NCBI GenBank assembly: GCA_937922805.1
Contig: CALAJV010000001.1
Location: 34,560 to 98,559, forward strand
DNA from: an uncultured Acidimicrobiales bacterium
GTDB taxonomy: Bacteria; Actinomycetota; Acidimicrobiia; Acidimicrobiales; SZUA-35
DNA: 64,000 bases
Direction of reading: 5' to 3'
Part shown: piece after piece, positions 55,609 to 64,000 of the stretch
Position numbering within the stretch: the stretch's first letter is position 1
Layout of the letters: every line of letters begins with the position of its first letter
Position numbers and translations under genes: made by a program
Notes under the pieces: generated by a model
The model's database searches: none
What the model was told of the DNA's origin: nothing
What the model saw: the letters and a program-made list of their open reading frames with translations, nothing else

Positions 55609-56457
55609 CTAGTCAGCCTGATTCGGTCCCGTTGCTAGCTCTCGCCCGCTAAAATCAATGGCAACCATCAGAAAAAGGGCTGAGAATCCAAATTCTTTGA
55701 TTTCAGCCAATGGCCATATGAGTTGGATATCGATCTCTGCCGGACTAAGAAGTTCAGCTTCTCGCGATGTCAGCAAGATTCGTTCAAAGACTTTGAAGAT
55801 CACATGATTGACCGCAAAGAGTACGCCGAGCCCGATCGATACCACAGGGAACCGAAGTCGATCGAGCACGTTCCGACACCAGTCAGAGCTTTGGTGAACC
55901 ACCGGTACCGCGACACAGAAACCGAACCAGAACATCGCGAATAGACGCTCGATGGTTACGAACGCAGCCCAGCCTTGCTTGGCCTTACCGTCCGCAGTTT
56001 GTTGATGGAAAAAGTCCAAGTTATGAATGTTGGTCTCGCTCTGAACGTTTGCGTCGGCGACACGCTCAAGTGGTTGAAACGCGAACAAGCGTTGCCCCCA
56101 ACTGATCTCCTCGCCAGCTCCAAACAGAAATAACAAGCCCAGAGCCAGTAAGTACACCGATGCCACCGAACGACGATGGTTAACCTTCACTCTTCGACGG
56201 CGAATCAGGATCAGAAATAGGACAACCCCGGCCAACCCAAATCCAACTGCGCTTGCTGTCTCGAAGAGTCCGTCTTCGTCGGCCGACCATCGGACAAATT
56301 CTCGCGGGGCGACCATGACCGAGTAGATCACGGTAAGAGACGCCAACCCGGCGATTGCCAGCGTGTACTGGTGACCCCATCTTTGTTTTGGCAGCGACTC
56401 GTCTCGTTCCGATGATCGAGCTTTCCGGATCGGCTGAATTTCTTTGAAACTGTCCAC
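55609..56457 (-). CDS. Polytopic membrane protein with GEEISWGQR motif
   Basis: 282 residues with about six transmembrane helices. A conserved-looking polar motif GAGEEISWGQRLFAF (about residue 112-126) follows the third helix, and the loop after it contains SETNIHNLDFFHQQ. Charged residues in these positions suggest a catalytic or binding site in the membrane, but I do not recognise the family. The ATG at 56457 gives a hydrophilic N-terminus of about 28 residues. No operon partner; the next gene on the same strand is the exported SGNH hydrolase, 107 bp downstream. Confidence 0.72.
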   Translation of the reverse strand: MDSFKEIQPIRKARSSERDESLPKQRWGHQYTLAIAGLASLTVIYSVMVAPREFVRWSADEDGLFETASAVGFGLAGVVLFLILIRRRRVKVNHRRSVASVYLLALGLLFLFGAGEEISWGQRLFAFQPLERVADANVQSETNIHNLDFFHQQTADGKAKQGWAAFVTIERLFAMFWFGFCVAVPVVHQSSDWCRNVLDRLRFPVVSIGLGVLFAVNHVIFKVFERILLTSREAELLSPAEIDIQLIWPLAEIKEFGFSALFLMVAIDFSGRELATGPNQAD

Positions 56458-56699
56458 GACGTCCCCCTCACCGACTTGGCCTTGCTTCTCCTTCTAGTAG
56501 CAGACGTAGGTACTCGGCCTTCGCTTACCGATCGTCAGAACTTTTCTTCCCGCCCGATCAAAGCAGTGGACGTAGTGACAGACGTGGCGGCGCAACGTGG
56601 CGGCGCTAGACCACTAGCTGTCCACTACCGATGTCGGACAGCTCTGTTGATAGGCCTGTGTCGTAGCTATATGTCATAGTTCTGTGAGATACTGAGCTA

Positions 56700-57167
56700 A
56701 TGGCGTTCGGACAATCCTCAGGTCCACCGGCTACCGGTAAGCAGGTGAACCAATTGCTTGAGCTTCTTGCCGCGGCCGGACACAGCGATTTTCGTGATGC
56801 CCGAGGACCGATGGGGTTTAACCAGCGTCAGGCGGGCGGAAAATTCACTCGCGATGAGGCCGACGCCTTTATTGAACAGCTGGAGGCCGAAGTTAACGGC
56901 GATGGGCCGCCTTCGGAGTCGGTTGGAAACACCAGCTCATCCTCGTCGAAAATCGTGCCTCGTCGATCGGCGTCTAGCTCAACATCGCGTGGTAACGCTA
57001 AACCGGCGCGTAAACCAGCTCGGAGGGCCATTCCGAAATCAACATCTTCACCCTCAAAATCGGTACCAGCGAAGCAGGGGAACCAGTCAGCAACACTCGA
57101 CGATGTGCCGTCCGAGATTTTGGCGGAAGAGTTGCAGCGGCGAGGCTGGGTAGTGCTCGAACCGTAG
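56700..57167 (+). CDS. Small basic protein, function unknown
   Basis: 155 residues. Residues about 10-65 form a compact domain with KQVNQLLELLAAAGHSDF and RDEADAFIEQLEAE, seen in uncharacterised actinobacterial proteins. A basic Ser/Lys/Arg-rich linker (about 75-135; PARKPARRAIPKS) suggests nucleic acid binding. The C-terminal motif DDVPSEILAEELQRRGWVVL is another conserved-looking helix. No signal peptide. Upstream lies a divergent membrane protein gene. The frame and local conservation-like pattern support coding. Confidence 0.65.
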   Translation: MAFGQSSGPPATGKQVNQLLELLAAAGHSDFRDARGPMGFNQRQAGGKFTRDEADAFIEQLEAEVNGDGPPSESVGNTSSSSSKIVPRRSASSSTSRGNAKPARKPARRAIPKSTSSPSKSVPAKQGNQSATLDDVPSEILAEELQRRGWVVLEP

Positions 57168-57441
57168 CCAAGACCTAATCGCGGATCGGTTCTAGCCGGA
57201 CGTACCCGATCCAATGCGTCGGTTGGTTGACACTCGTTACGATTCGGAAATCTCGCGACTCCTGCGCCCCGTTCAGGCTCGGACGCGACGGCGCAGCCCA
57301 ACGAAGCCTGTCATACATGATTACTAGAATTAGGTGATGTTGGCAACAGACTCTTGGACTGGGTCTGTCGGATCACGACTTCGGCGGATTGCAAAGAAAT
57401 TGACTAGAGACGCGTCGGTCTTCGTCTGTGATGATGGGAGT

Positions 57442-58431
57442 ATGCCTACCGCCGTCACCACTCCCCAATCTTTTCGTCGGCTCCAACTTGCGTGGGCGAC
57501 CCTGACCGTAATCCTGGCCGCCGGTCTTCTTAGCGTCGGCCTAAGTGGCGATTTACGATCCGCTCAGCCCGGCCAAGGTTCAGCAACCGAAATCGCTGGA
57601 CCATCAAACCTAAACCTCGAGGATGGGAGGCCAGCCCACGCTCACTATGGTGGCGCCGACCTGAATCTCGTCAACGCTCGACCTGTTCCCGTCAACAGCT
57701 CAGGTCGGCCAATTATTGTTGTTGATTTCGAAGCGCGAAATACAACCGGTTTCCAGTTGCGGCTCCCGAAAAGACACTTCAGCCTAGTTAAGGCTGGGGA
57801 TAGGGGCAGACCGAATCAGACTGCTGAGGAATCTGATCTACGAGTTATAGAGATCGATCGTTTCGAATACAGCGATTACTCCGATCGAATCGTTCTTGAA
57901 CCAGGCGAAACGGCGCAAACGACTGCAGTATTTAAGCTTCTGCCTGGGGAAACCACCGACCTTGAAGACTACAGCCTGCAAATAACCGAGGCCGGTCGAT
58001 GGCCGGCCACGATTCCGTTAGTCGGTTCAGCCGACGCCGATCCGGCTCTTCTACCGCTAGCGTTCGCCGACCCGACCCAGTCCGCTGCGGTCACCGAGTT
58101 TGGCCAGTCTCAAATCTCAGTCCTCGACTCCGAAAGCAGCCTCGACTTTGGCTCATATCGGGCGCGATCTGATGAGCACCTCGCTGTTTTCGTAGTCGAG
58201 GTTGCAGGCGATGACATCGATTTAGTCGAGGCTGCTAAACAATCATCATTCTGGGAGCTTTCGATCGGTGAACGAGCCCGTCACGCCATGAGAGTAGAAG
58301 TAGGCGATCAGACTGACGACTCGACCACATTCGTAGTCGTATTCACCTACCCAACCGATAGCACCGATTTGGTACTGCACGGCGATAGCGGGCAACTACA
58401 ACTAGCCGAACTGGTTCTCGAAACGCTCTAA
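57442..58431 (+). CDS. Membrane-anchored DUF4352-like protein, paralogue of 62408-63400
   Basis: 329 residues from the ATG at 57442. A single hydrophobic helix (about 15-37) anchors it. A beta-sandwich domain (about 85-180) has VNARPVPVNSSGRPIIVVDF, a QLRLPKRHFSLV strand, and EPGETAQTTAVFKLLPGETTDL. The latter closely matches the protein at 62408, where one reads EPGEAVSTTIVFKLRMNENPDL. Both share SFWELSIG/DFWQLSVD and SYRARSDEHLAVF/PYRAAIDEQLTII downstream. Function unknown; the pair brackets the large secreted beta-propeller protein gene. The frame is open upstream to 57334 without a better start. Confidence 0.7.
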   Translation: MPTAVTTPQSFRRLQLAWATLTVILAAGLLSVGLSGDLRSAQPGQGSATEIAGPSNLNLEDGRPAHAHYGGADLNLVNARPVPVNSSGRPIIVVDFEARNTTGFQLRLPKRHFSLVKAGDRGRPNQTAEESDLRVIEIDRFEYSDYSDRIVLEPGETAQTTAVFKLLPGETTDLEDYSLQITEAGRWPATIPLVGSADADPALLPLAFADPTQSAAVTEFGQSQISVLDSESSLDFGSYRARSDEHLAVFVVEVAGDDIDLVEAAKQSSFWELSIGERARHAMRVEVGDQTDDSTTFVVVFTYPTDSTDLVLHGDSGQLQLAELVLETL

Positions 58432-58943
58432 AGGGCCTGATTCTATACCTCGGCTTTTCGGCTTGAAGCCCGGTCGAAGCGGGTAAGCCACGAACAGCGA
58501 ACCATGGCTAACCCGTTGGGACCTAACCGCCAAATGTGATAACGCCACCGCAGAGAAGCCGCAACCGACCGCGCCATCGACCTTCTGCAAACCACGACAT
58601 ATATCCGCCTATCCATTGCTGATTCCACCTGTCACCTAGCTCTGACCCGTGGCCCGAGCGAGAGTCAGTTACTCTCACAAGTACAGACGTTGTTCGGGTC
58701 CAAAGTATTACCAACTAGCTGAACAAATTTGGCCAATAGTTCGGACCGACCCAGTCCAATAGGCCTACGCCGTCGACGGCGCTAGCCCAGTGGGGCTTCA
58801 ATCATCACCTCAATCAACGTCCGGTTCGCTCTAACTAGAGAGCTGACGGGCCTCAGCGGTCACGAGACAGAAGGATATTTACCTTCAGCTCATGATCCGG
58901 ACGGCGCTGTTTGCTTCGGCCGCGACCGTTTACCTTTGGGTCT
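58432..58943. other. Intergenic region with small dyads, no gene recognised
   Basis: 512 bp. Notable short structures: GAGAGT-N5-ACTCTC (58660-58676) and a perfect 14-bp palindrome CGCCGTCGACGGCG (58768-58781). These may be regulatory for the large gene at 58944. No convincing reading frame. Confidence 0.4.
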
Positions 58944-61900
58944 ATGGTACGCCGTTCCAAGAACCTCTTCTCAGGCCTAACGATCTCGGCCGCGATACTC
59001 ATGGTCGCTGCAACAATCGGTTTCGTTGCCCGAGCAGACGCAGAGCTAGACACCGATCCTGACCCAACGTGGCAAGTTGTAACCCATATTCCTGATTCGG
59101 TCGGGTTGCAAACCCTTGTCTGGGATTTCGCCGAACTAGACGGCGTCATGTATGTCGGCGGCAGCTTTGCCGAGGTTCGTCAAGGTTCTGGTCAGGCAAG
59201 GTCAGCTCAAGCTCACCTCGCCGCCTTTGACGTGGACACTGGCGAATGGATCTCGACATTTCGCCCTCAATTAGACGGAGCGGTATTTACCGTAGAAGCA
59301 GCACCCGACGGTTCCCATATTCTTATCGGTGGAGAATTCACCGGTGGTATCAAGGCGCTTGACCCGACGACTGGCCAGACTCGGCCCAATTGGGGAACAA
59401 CAGTTACCCATAGCGCTACCCGAGCCGCAGTTATGGACCTTGAACCGGACGGATCCGGCGGTTGGTACTTCGGCGGTAATCTGACCCACGTAGACGATGG
59501 CAACGGGCCTGTCCGGCGATTCCGTCTAGGTCGTCTCGACGCCAACGGTGCGCTCGACCCGACATGGACGCCGATGGCTCAAGGCGGACGCATTTACACA
59601 ATCGCCAAATCAAAGGTTGCTAATTGGGTTCACGTTGGCGGCAAGTTCACCAGCGTGAACATCGTCGAAGATTCCGGCTTCTTCGCCACCGTCTCGGCCA
59701 CCAATGGCGATCTGATCGACAGCGTCGAGCACGGCTACCCCGAGGGGGCAGTATCGTCCGAAGGCGTTCTTCCCCAGAAGATCTACGGAATAGAAGCAAC
59801 CGCTGACGGTCTTTGGGTTGGCGGCGAACCACACGTCCTTATCGCAATGAACCCGAACACAGTCGAGACCGAGAAATGGTGGTTCACCAACCGCGGTCTC
59901 GGCGACGTACTCGGCGGTGGCGACATCCAAGCAGTACACGTAACTGAGAATCGGGTCTACGCCGGCTGCCATTGCTGGGGAGGCCTCGGTGGATTCGACC
60001 CGATCGGGCCAAACGACTGGCCGGACTACCGAGAGTTCGTTGCTTGGTTTGCGTCTGAGAATAGAGACCCGGTCAGCGCGGTCTTTGCTGTCGACAAAGC
60101 GACAATGAACCATTCGCTTACCTTCCAGCCTGACCTGACCGGCCAAGAAGGCGTGTGGGCCATCATCGAAGACTCAAACGGACGTATGTGGTTCGGCGGG
60201 GAGTTCACCTCTGCCGCCGGCAGCTATCCCGGCGGATTCATTCGCTACTCTGATTCTGGTGTCGCCACCCCCCAGACCGTTGTCGATTCCGGATCAGAAT
60301 GGAACTACCAAAATTCATCTACCACTCCACCTTTGGCCTGGAGCGACGTCGGCTTCGACGACGGTGATTGGCTAAGCGGTCGAGCCGAGCTCGGGTTCGG
60401 AGACGGCACCGAGACAACAGTTATAGACAACGCAAACTGGGGGCGGTCGGCCTATTTCCGCCACGAGTTCGAAGTGGTCAATGCTGAATCAGCCGAACAT
60501 CTAGCGGTCGAAGTTACTGCCGACGATGGCTACGTTGCTTACCTAAATGGCGTAGAAATCGGTCGAACCCGGATGCCAGCCGGCGCACCGATGGCGAACA
60601 CCTTAGCGATCGAAGCAGTGTGGGGCGAGGCCGAACGGCGAGCCGATCGGGTACTGGTCCCAACATCTTTACTCACCAACGGAACCAACGTCCTCGCAGT
60701 TGAAGTGCACAACACCAGCGATGGAGGCGATTTAAGTTTCGACGCCGAACTTCAAGCGGCAGGGCCGTTAGACCTCACTCCTCCGAAGCCGGAAGGCCCG
60801 CAACGCCCCGGGCCAGCAGTGTTGGTATCGGACTACACCCGAAGCGATCTAGTTGTCCTTCGATTCCACGACTACAACTTGGAAGATGTATCGAGTTATC
60901 TCGTCTACCGAGACGGCCAGCAACTTGGCTCGACCACCAACTCGTCTTACTCCGATCGAGCTGTGGCTGACGGAGCTACTCACACCTACACCGTGACCAC
61001 TGTTGGCCGCGACGGCACAGAGTCGATGGCCTCAGACCCCTTAGTCGTTACGGTTGGAGATCCTGAATACACCAGCCGCCGATGGGCTCGGTCTATCGCC
61101 ACCGATTGGCGATACAGCATTACTGATCCTGGATCAGAATGGAACACCCCTGAGTTCGATGACGAGTCCTGGGCCACAGGCACCGACCGAATCGGGTTTG
61201 GGCAACGCGGCCTCGATACAACCGTCGAAACCAGCAACAATTTGTGGCTTCGGTCAACAGTGACTATTGCTGACGCCCACGCCAACCCGACGGCACTGTT
61301 GATGTTCGTTGAAGCCGACGACGCTGGCATTGTGTACCTGAACGGAAAAGAAATTTGGCGCAACAATGTTGACGACGGCCCGTTCACCGCAGCTTCTCGA
61401 CCCAAACGCGGACTCTGGGCCGCCGTGGATGAGCGGATCAAGTTCAACGTTATTCCCGGTGACCTTCTCGTTCCGGGCGAAAACACTTTTGCTATGTTGG
61501 TCAACAACCAGTCCGGCAGCGATGACCTGTTCGCAAGCTTGGGCGTGATGAGCTTTGGTTATGACCCAACTACAGCGCCACAAACGCCAACCGCTCTTTC
61601 TGCTACTGGAGCCGGGACCTCAGGGGTAGCGCTAACGTGGAGTCCTTCCGAGGGCGCCATCACCGCTGCCTCGTATGCCGTCTATCGGAACGGTCAAATG
61701 GTCGGCGTCTCAACGACCGGTTCGTTTTTCGATCCGGCCCCGGCTGGCACCTGGAACTACACCGTTGCCGCAGTCGGCTCGACTGGCTCGACCAGCGCTG
61801 CCACTACCGCAGTGAGCGCCACCGTAGATCCCGACGATCCGCCGCCACCTCCCCCACAAGATTGGGAGTGTTCGGTCGCCGTCAATGGCAACTCAGTAGT

Positions 61901-62300
61901 CATCAGTTGGGCCGACATTGGTGCGAACGGCTACGACGTAATTCCAGCCGATCAGACAAAGCGGTGGACCCGTTCGTTGAACTACACCCACGTATCTCCG
62001 GTTGCTTCCTACACTGTTGTCGCCTGGGGCAACGGCGTTAGCGGCAAGACGGTGAGTTGCGACAATCCCGATCCGAATATCGGAGGCGGTTGGCAATGTT
62101 CGGTCGCCATTGACGGAGCGACTGCGACCGTCACCTGGCCCGACATTGGTGCCAATGGCTACGACGTAATTCGCGACACCGATCCAAAGAAATGGGTACG
62201 AACAACAACCTACACCGATGTGACACCGGGCGCCGGCTACACCATCGTGGCCTGGGGCAACGGCGTAAGTGGCACAACCACGCAGTGCTCCACGCCGTAG
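58944..62300 (+). CDS. Large secreted beta-propeller / carbohydrate-binding-like protein
   Basis: 1118 residues. A signal peptide (VRRSKNLFSGL, then a hydrophobic run to ARADA) starts at the ATG at 58944. About 34-440 are repeated WVGG/FGGEFT-type strands of a delta-60-like beta-propeller (HILIGGEFTGGI, WYFGGNLTHV, HVGGKFTSV, WFGGEFTSA). Two homologous jelly-roll domains follow (about 446-602, GSEWNYQNSSTTPP; and 712-872, GSEWNTPEFDDESW), both with a conserved D-DGYVAYLNGVEIGR / D-AGIVYLNGKEIWR core, like carbohydrate-binding domains. Fibronectin-III-like domains lie between and after them. Two 65-residue Cys-containing repeats (WECSVAVNG, WQCSVAIDG, each with DIGANGYDV and VVAWGNGVSG) close the protein. 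It likely binds extracellular polysaccharide. No hydrolase motif seen. Confidence 0.8.
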   Translation: MVRRSKNLFSGLTISAAILMVAATIGFVARADAELDTDPDPTWQVVTHIPDSVGLQTLVWDFAELDGVMYVGGSFAEVRQGSGQARSAQAHLAAFDVDTGEWISTFRPQLDGAVFTVEAAPDGSHILIGGEFTGGIKALDPTTGQTRPNWGTTVTHSATRAAVMDLEPDGSGGWYFGGNLTHVDDGNGPVRRFRLGRLDANGALDPTWTPMAQGGRIYTIAKSKVANWVHVGGKFTSVNIVEDSGFFATVSATNGDLIDSVEHGYPEGAVSSEGVLPQKIYGIEATADGLWVGGEPHVLIAMNPNTVETEKWWFTNRGLGDVLGGGDIQAVHVTENRVYAGCHCWGGLGGFDPIGPNDWPDYREFVAWFASENRDPVSAVFAVDKATMNHSLTFQPDLTGQEGVWAIIEDSNGRMWFGGEFTSAAGSYPGGFIRYSDSGVATPQTVVDSGSEWNYQNSSTTPPLAWSDVGFDDGDWLSGRAELGFGDGTETTVIDNANWGRSAYFRHEFEVVNAESAEHLAVEVTADDGYVAYLNGVEIGRTRMPAGAPMANTLAIEAVWGEAERRADRVLVPTSLLTNGTNVLAVEVHNTSDGGDLSFDAELQAAGPLDLTPPKPEGPQRPGPAVLVSDYTRSDLVVLRFHDYNLEDVSSYLVYRDGQQLGSTTNSSYSDRAVADGATHTYTVTTVGRDGTESMASDPLVVTVGDPEYTSRRWARSIATDWRYSITDPGSEWNTPEFDDESWATGTDRIGFGQRGLDTTVETSNNLWLRSTVTIADAHANPTALLMFVEADDAGIVYLNGKEIWRNNVDDGPFTAASRPKRGLWAAVDERIKFNVIPGDLLVPGENTFAMLVNNQSGSDDLFASLGVMSFGYDPTTAPQTPTALSATGAGTSGVALTWSPSEGAITAASYAVYRNGQMVGVSTTGSFFDPAPAGTWNYTVAAVGSTGSTSAATTAVSATVDPDDPPPPPPQDWECSVAVNGNSVVISWADIGANGYDVIPADQTKRWTRSLNYTHVSPVASYTVVAWGNGVSGKTVSCDNPDPNIGGGWQCSVAIDGATATVTWPDIGANGYDVIRDTDPKKWVRTTTYTDVTPGAGYTIVAWGNGVSGTTTQCSTP

Positions 62301-62407
62301 TTTTGCCCCAACCTTTGCCGGTGACGACCAGGATCGAACGCTACTGGTCAAACAGATATACGATCAGCTCGGCGTGGCGGACGATCTATTGGCAGAACAA
62401 CCTCTGG

Positions 62408-63400
62408 CTAAGAGGACAGTTGGAGCGCAATAGGATACGTTGCGTTGCTCTCGTCGCCGCCAGCGGTGAGTGTCATCTCATCGATGTCGTCGCCCGGGGC
62501 CAAGATAAATAGCAAGGTAACTTCGTCTTCGTTGACCGCCACGACATCGGATTTCTCAACCCGAACTGGATGTAGCTCTTTACCGTCGACTGACAGCTGC
62601 CAGAAGTCGGATTGAAAGAAGCCAGAATCGGGAGTAGCTGATGCCCGCTGGACGTGCACTTCGATTATGGTCAACTGCTCGTCGATGGCTGCCCGGTACG
62701 GTCCGTGGTCGATATCGACAGAAGCGGATTGGGGACGAAGGACCAGGCTCTGATCTTCGTCATCGGGATCATCAATAACCGAGGCTTCTGATGAAATCGT
62801 TCCCTCAACCGGATAGCCGGACTCAATCGCTGAACCAACAAGTGGAAGCAACGCAGGAATTCGTCCCGGTTCGGCGATCTGAAGAACAAGGTCTTCGAGA
62901 TCGGGATTCTCGTTCATTCGCAGCTTAAACACAATCGTGGTTGAGACTGCTTCGCCTGGTTCCACCTGGAACGACGACAAAATTTTACCGGTGTCGAATC
63001 GATCAACATCGTGTTCCTGGCCTTCGAAATCGACGATGCTCATATCCGATTCACGAACCCGAAGCGCAGTGTCAGTGGTATTAACCAAAACCGCTTCCAA
63101 GATTAGAATCGGTCGGCTGTAAATATCATCGGTGCGAGGAACAATCCGCACCTCAGAAACAGACCATTGCATTCCTGAGTGCACCACCGTCGGCCGTTGA
63201 TCAGTTTCGGCCGCCACCGTTTCAACGTCGGCGGGCTCCACTGAGACAACCTCATATGGATTGCCCGCTGCTGATTCGATGCCAACGGTTAGTAGTCCGA
63301 CGAGCAACGCCGTCGTCGTCACTAACCACATCGCAAACAGAATTTGAAATGATGTTGGATCGTTTTGTCTAATGCTGATTGATGTATTCGCCCTACCCAC
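62408..63400 (-). CDS. Membrane-anchored DUF4352-like protein, paralogue of 57442-58431
   Basis: 330 residues with one hydrophobic N-terminal helix (about 17-44, FQILFAMWLVTTTALLVGLL). The extracellular part contains ILILEAVLVNTTDTALRVRE and VEPGEAVSTTIVFKLRMNEN, then DLVLQIAEPGRIPALLPLVG, matching the other paralogue almost position for position. The C-terminal beta-domain has DFWQLSVDGKELHPVRVEK. Convergent with the beta-propeller gene. Function unknown; the two paralogues on either side suggest a surface complex. Confidence 0.72.
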   Translation of the reverse strand: MGRANTSISIRQNDPTSFQILFAMWLVTTTALLVGLLTVGIESAAGNPYEVVSVEPADVETVAAETDQRPTVVHSGMQWSVSEVRIVPRTDDIYSRPILILEAVLVNTTDTALRVRESDMSIVDFEGQEHDVDRFDTGKILSSFQVEPGEAVSTTIVFKLRMNENPDLEDLVLQIAEPGRIPALLPLVGSAIESGYPVEGTISSEASVIDDPDDEDQSLVLRPQSASVDIDHGPYRAAIDEQLTIIEVHVQRASATPDSGFFQSDFWQLSVDGKELHPVRVEKSDVVAVNEDEVTLLFILAPGDDIDEMTLTAGGDESNATYPIALQLSS

Positions 63401-63528
63401 GTACTAATTCTCGTTCTCAGAACGTCAGAATCAGCACCGATTCAGCAACCGACACAAGCTTGAAATCTGAACTACATTGGTGTGATCCGTCAACAAGAAA
63501 ATGTCGACAAATCCGCGACTCGATTTAC

Positions 63529-64000
63529 CTAGTCGAAGTTCTCCCAATATCGGGAGGGCCGAGGCCCTTGTTGGCCTTGGTACTTTGAACCAAGCACCCC
63601 TGTTCCGTATGGGTTATCGGCGTCGGTGCTCATTTGGATGAAGCTGATTTGTCCGATCTTCATCCCGGGGTACAAGGTGATGGGCAGACTAGCCACGTTC
63701 GAGAATTCGAGTGTTAGCTGTCCGTCCCAACCGGCATCAACAAATCCAGCCGTGGTATGGATCAGCAAACCAAGCCGACCAAGACTCGATTTACCTTCAA
63801 TACGCCCCACCAGATCAGCTGGTATAGCAACTCGCTCGGCCGTCGACCCAAGCACAAACTCGCCCGGATGGAGAATAAACGGATCTGAATCGCTGGCCTC
63901 GACAGTGTCGGTCAATGCTTCAAGGTTGGCCTTCACATCGATATGGCTAAACGTATGGTTTCGAAAAACGATGAATCGATGATCCAACCTGAGATCGACC
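63529..64000 (-). CDS. dcd: dCTP deaminase (5' end outside window)
   Basis: About 157 C-terminal residues are visible, in frame VDLRLDHRFIVF to the window edge. The family is about 190 residues. Conserved stretches include GEFVLGSTAERVAIPADLVGRIEGKSSLGRLGLLIHTTAGFVDAGWDGQLTLEFSN, of which GKSSLGR and the Glu in LTLEFSN belong to the active site. It converts dCTP to dUTP, or directly to dUMP in actinobacteria. The C-terminal KYQGQQGPRPSRYW is typical. The start lies beyond base 64000. Confidence 0.95.
   Translation of the reverse strand, partial: VDLRLDHRFIVFRNHTFSHIDVKANLEALTDTVEASDSDPFILHPGEFVLGSTAERVAIPADLVGRIEGKSSLGRLGLLIHTTAGFVDAGWDGQLTLEFSNVASLPITLYPGMKIGQISFIQMSTDADNPYGTGVLGSKYQGQQGPRPSRYWENFD

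Overview
The window looks like a chromosomal segment of a high-GC Gram-positive bacterium (Actinomycetota), probably of the Acidimicrobiia type. This is inferred from several things: a dnaK-grpE-dnaJ-hspR operon together with a clpB that carries a HAIR-like HspR site, an F420-dependent (DDN-type) oxidoreductase, a homologue of the mycothiol-dependent nitroreductase Rv2466c, an EtfD-like (Rv0338c-type) membrane Fe-S oxidoreductase, dCTP deaminase, and many GTG/TTG or leaderless-looking starts. No rRNA, tRNA or CRISPR array was seen.

Layout. 1-1339 is the 5' part of clpB (minus). 1429-7873 is an intact Tn3-family transposon with 45-bp terminal inverted repeats and a 5-bp GTAGA target duplication. 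It carries a secreted trypsin-like protease and, divergently, a lipoprotein resembling a serine-protease inhibitor, plus tnpR and tnpA. 7988-18934 holds an agmatinase-family enzyme, a lipoprotein with two RskA-like domains, two large RTX proteins with NleD/M91-type HExxH metallopeptidase domains, a rhomboid protease and an enolase-superfamily enzyme. 19029-20741 is an odd fusion of sigma-factor-like helices with a pentapeptide-repeat helix. 21155-25487 is the dnaK-grpE-dnaJ-hspR operon (minus).

25836-33980 has surface or membrane proteins, gpmI, a secreted HExxH protein, PII (glnB) and an uncharacterised three-gene operon (membrane protein, beta-sandwich protein, P-loop ATPase). 33984-36506 is a tightly coupled minus-strand operon: a DDN-type oxidoreductase, two thioredoxin-fold proteins and a methyltransferase. 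Both thioredoxin-fold genes have an in-frame TGA exactly where the first Cys of the CPWC active site should be, followed by a hairpin. This is best read as two adjacent selenoproteins. 36782-40293 has etfD, a HAD phosphatase and a SEC-C protein.

40383-45512 encodes a 1709-residue secreted coiled-coil protein. 45675-48433 is an NAD(P)-linked unit: a NrtR-type repressor, two operator-like dyads overlapping a promoter, an SPFH protein and a NAD kinase. 48502-50738 is an acyl-CoA ligase/crotonase pair. 50954-63400 is rich in secreted and surface proteins (lipoprotein, SGNH hydrolase, beta-propeller protein flanked by two paralogues). The window ends inside dcd.

Two themes recur. First, five scattered secreted proteins share a W-x-R-R-G-x-K-L-V export segment and the same GGTGGGT element just before their start codons, suggesting one family of exported proteins with a common 5' design. 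Second, redox and NAD(P)/F420 metabolism genes are grouped in compact operons with visible control sites.
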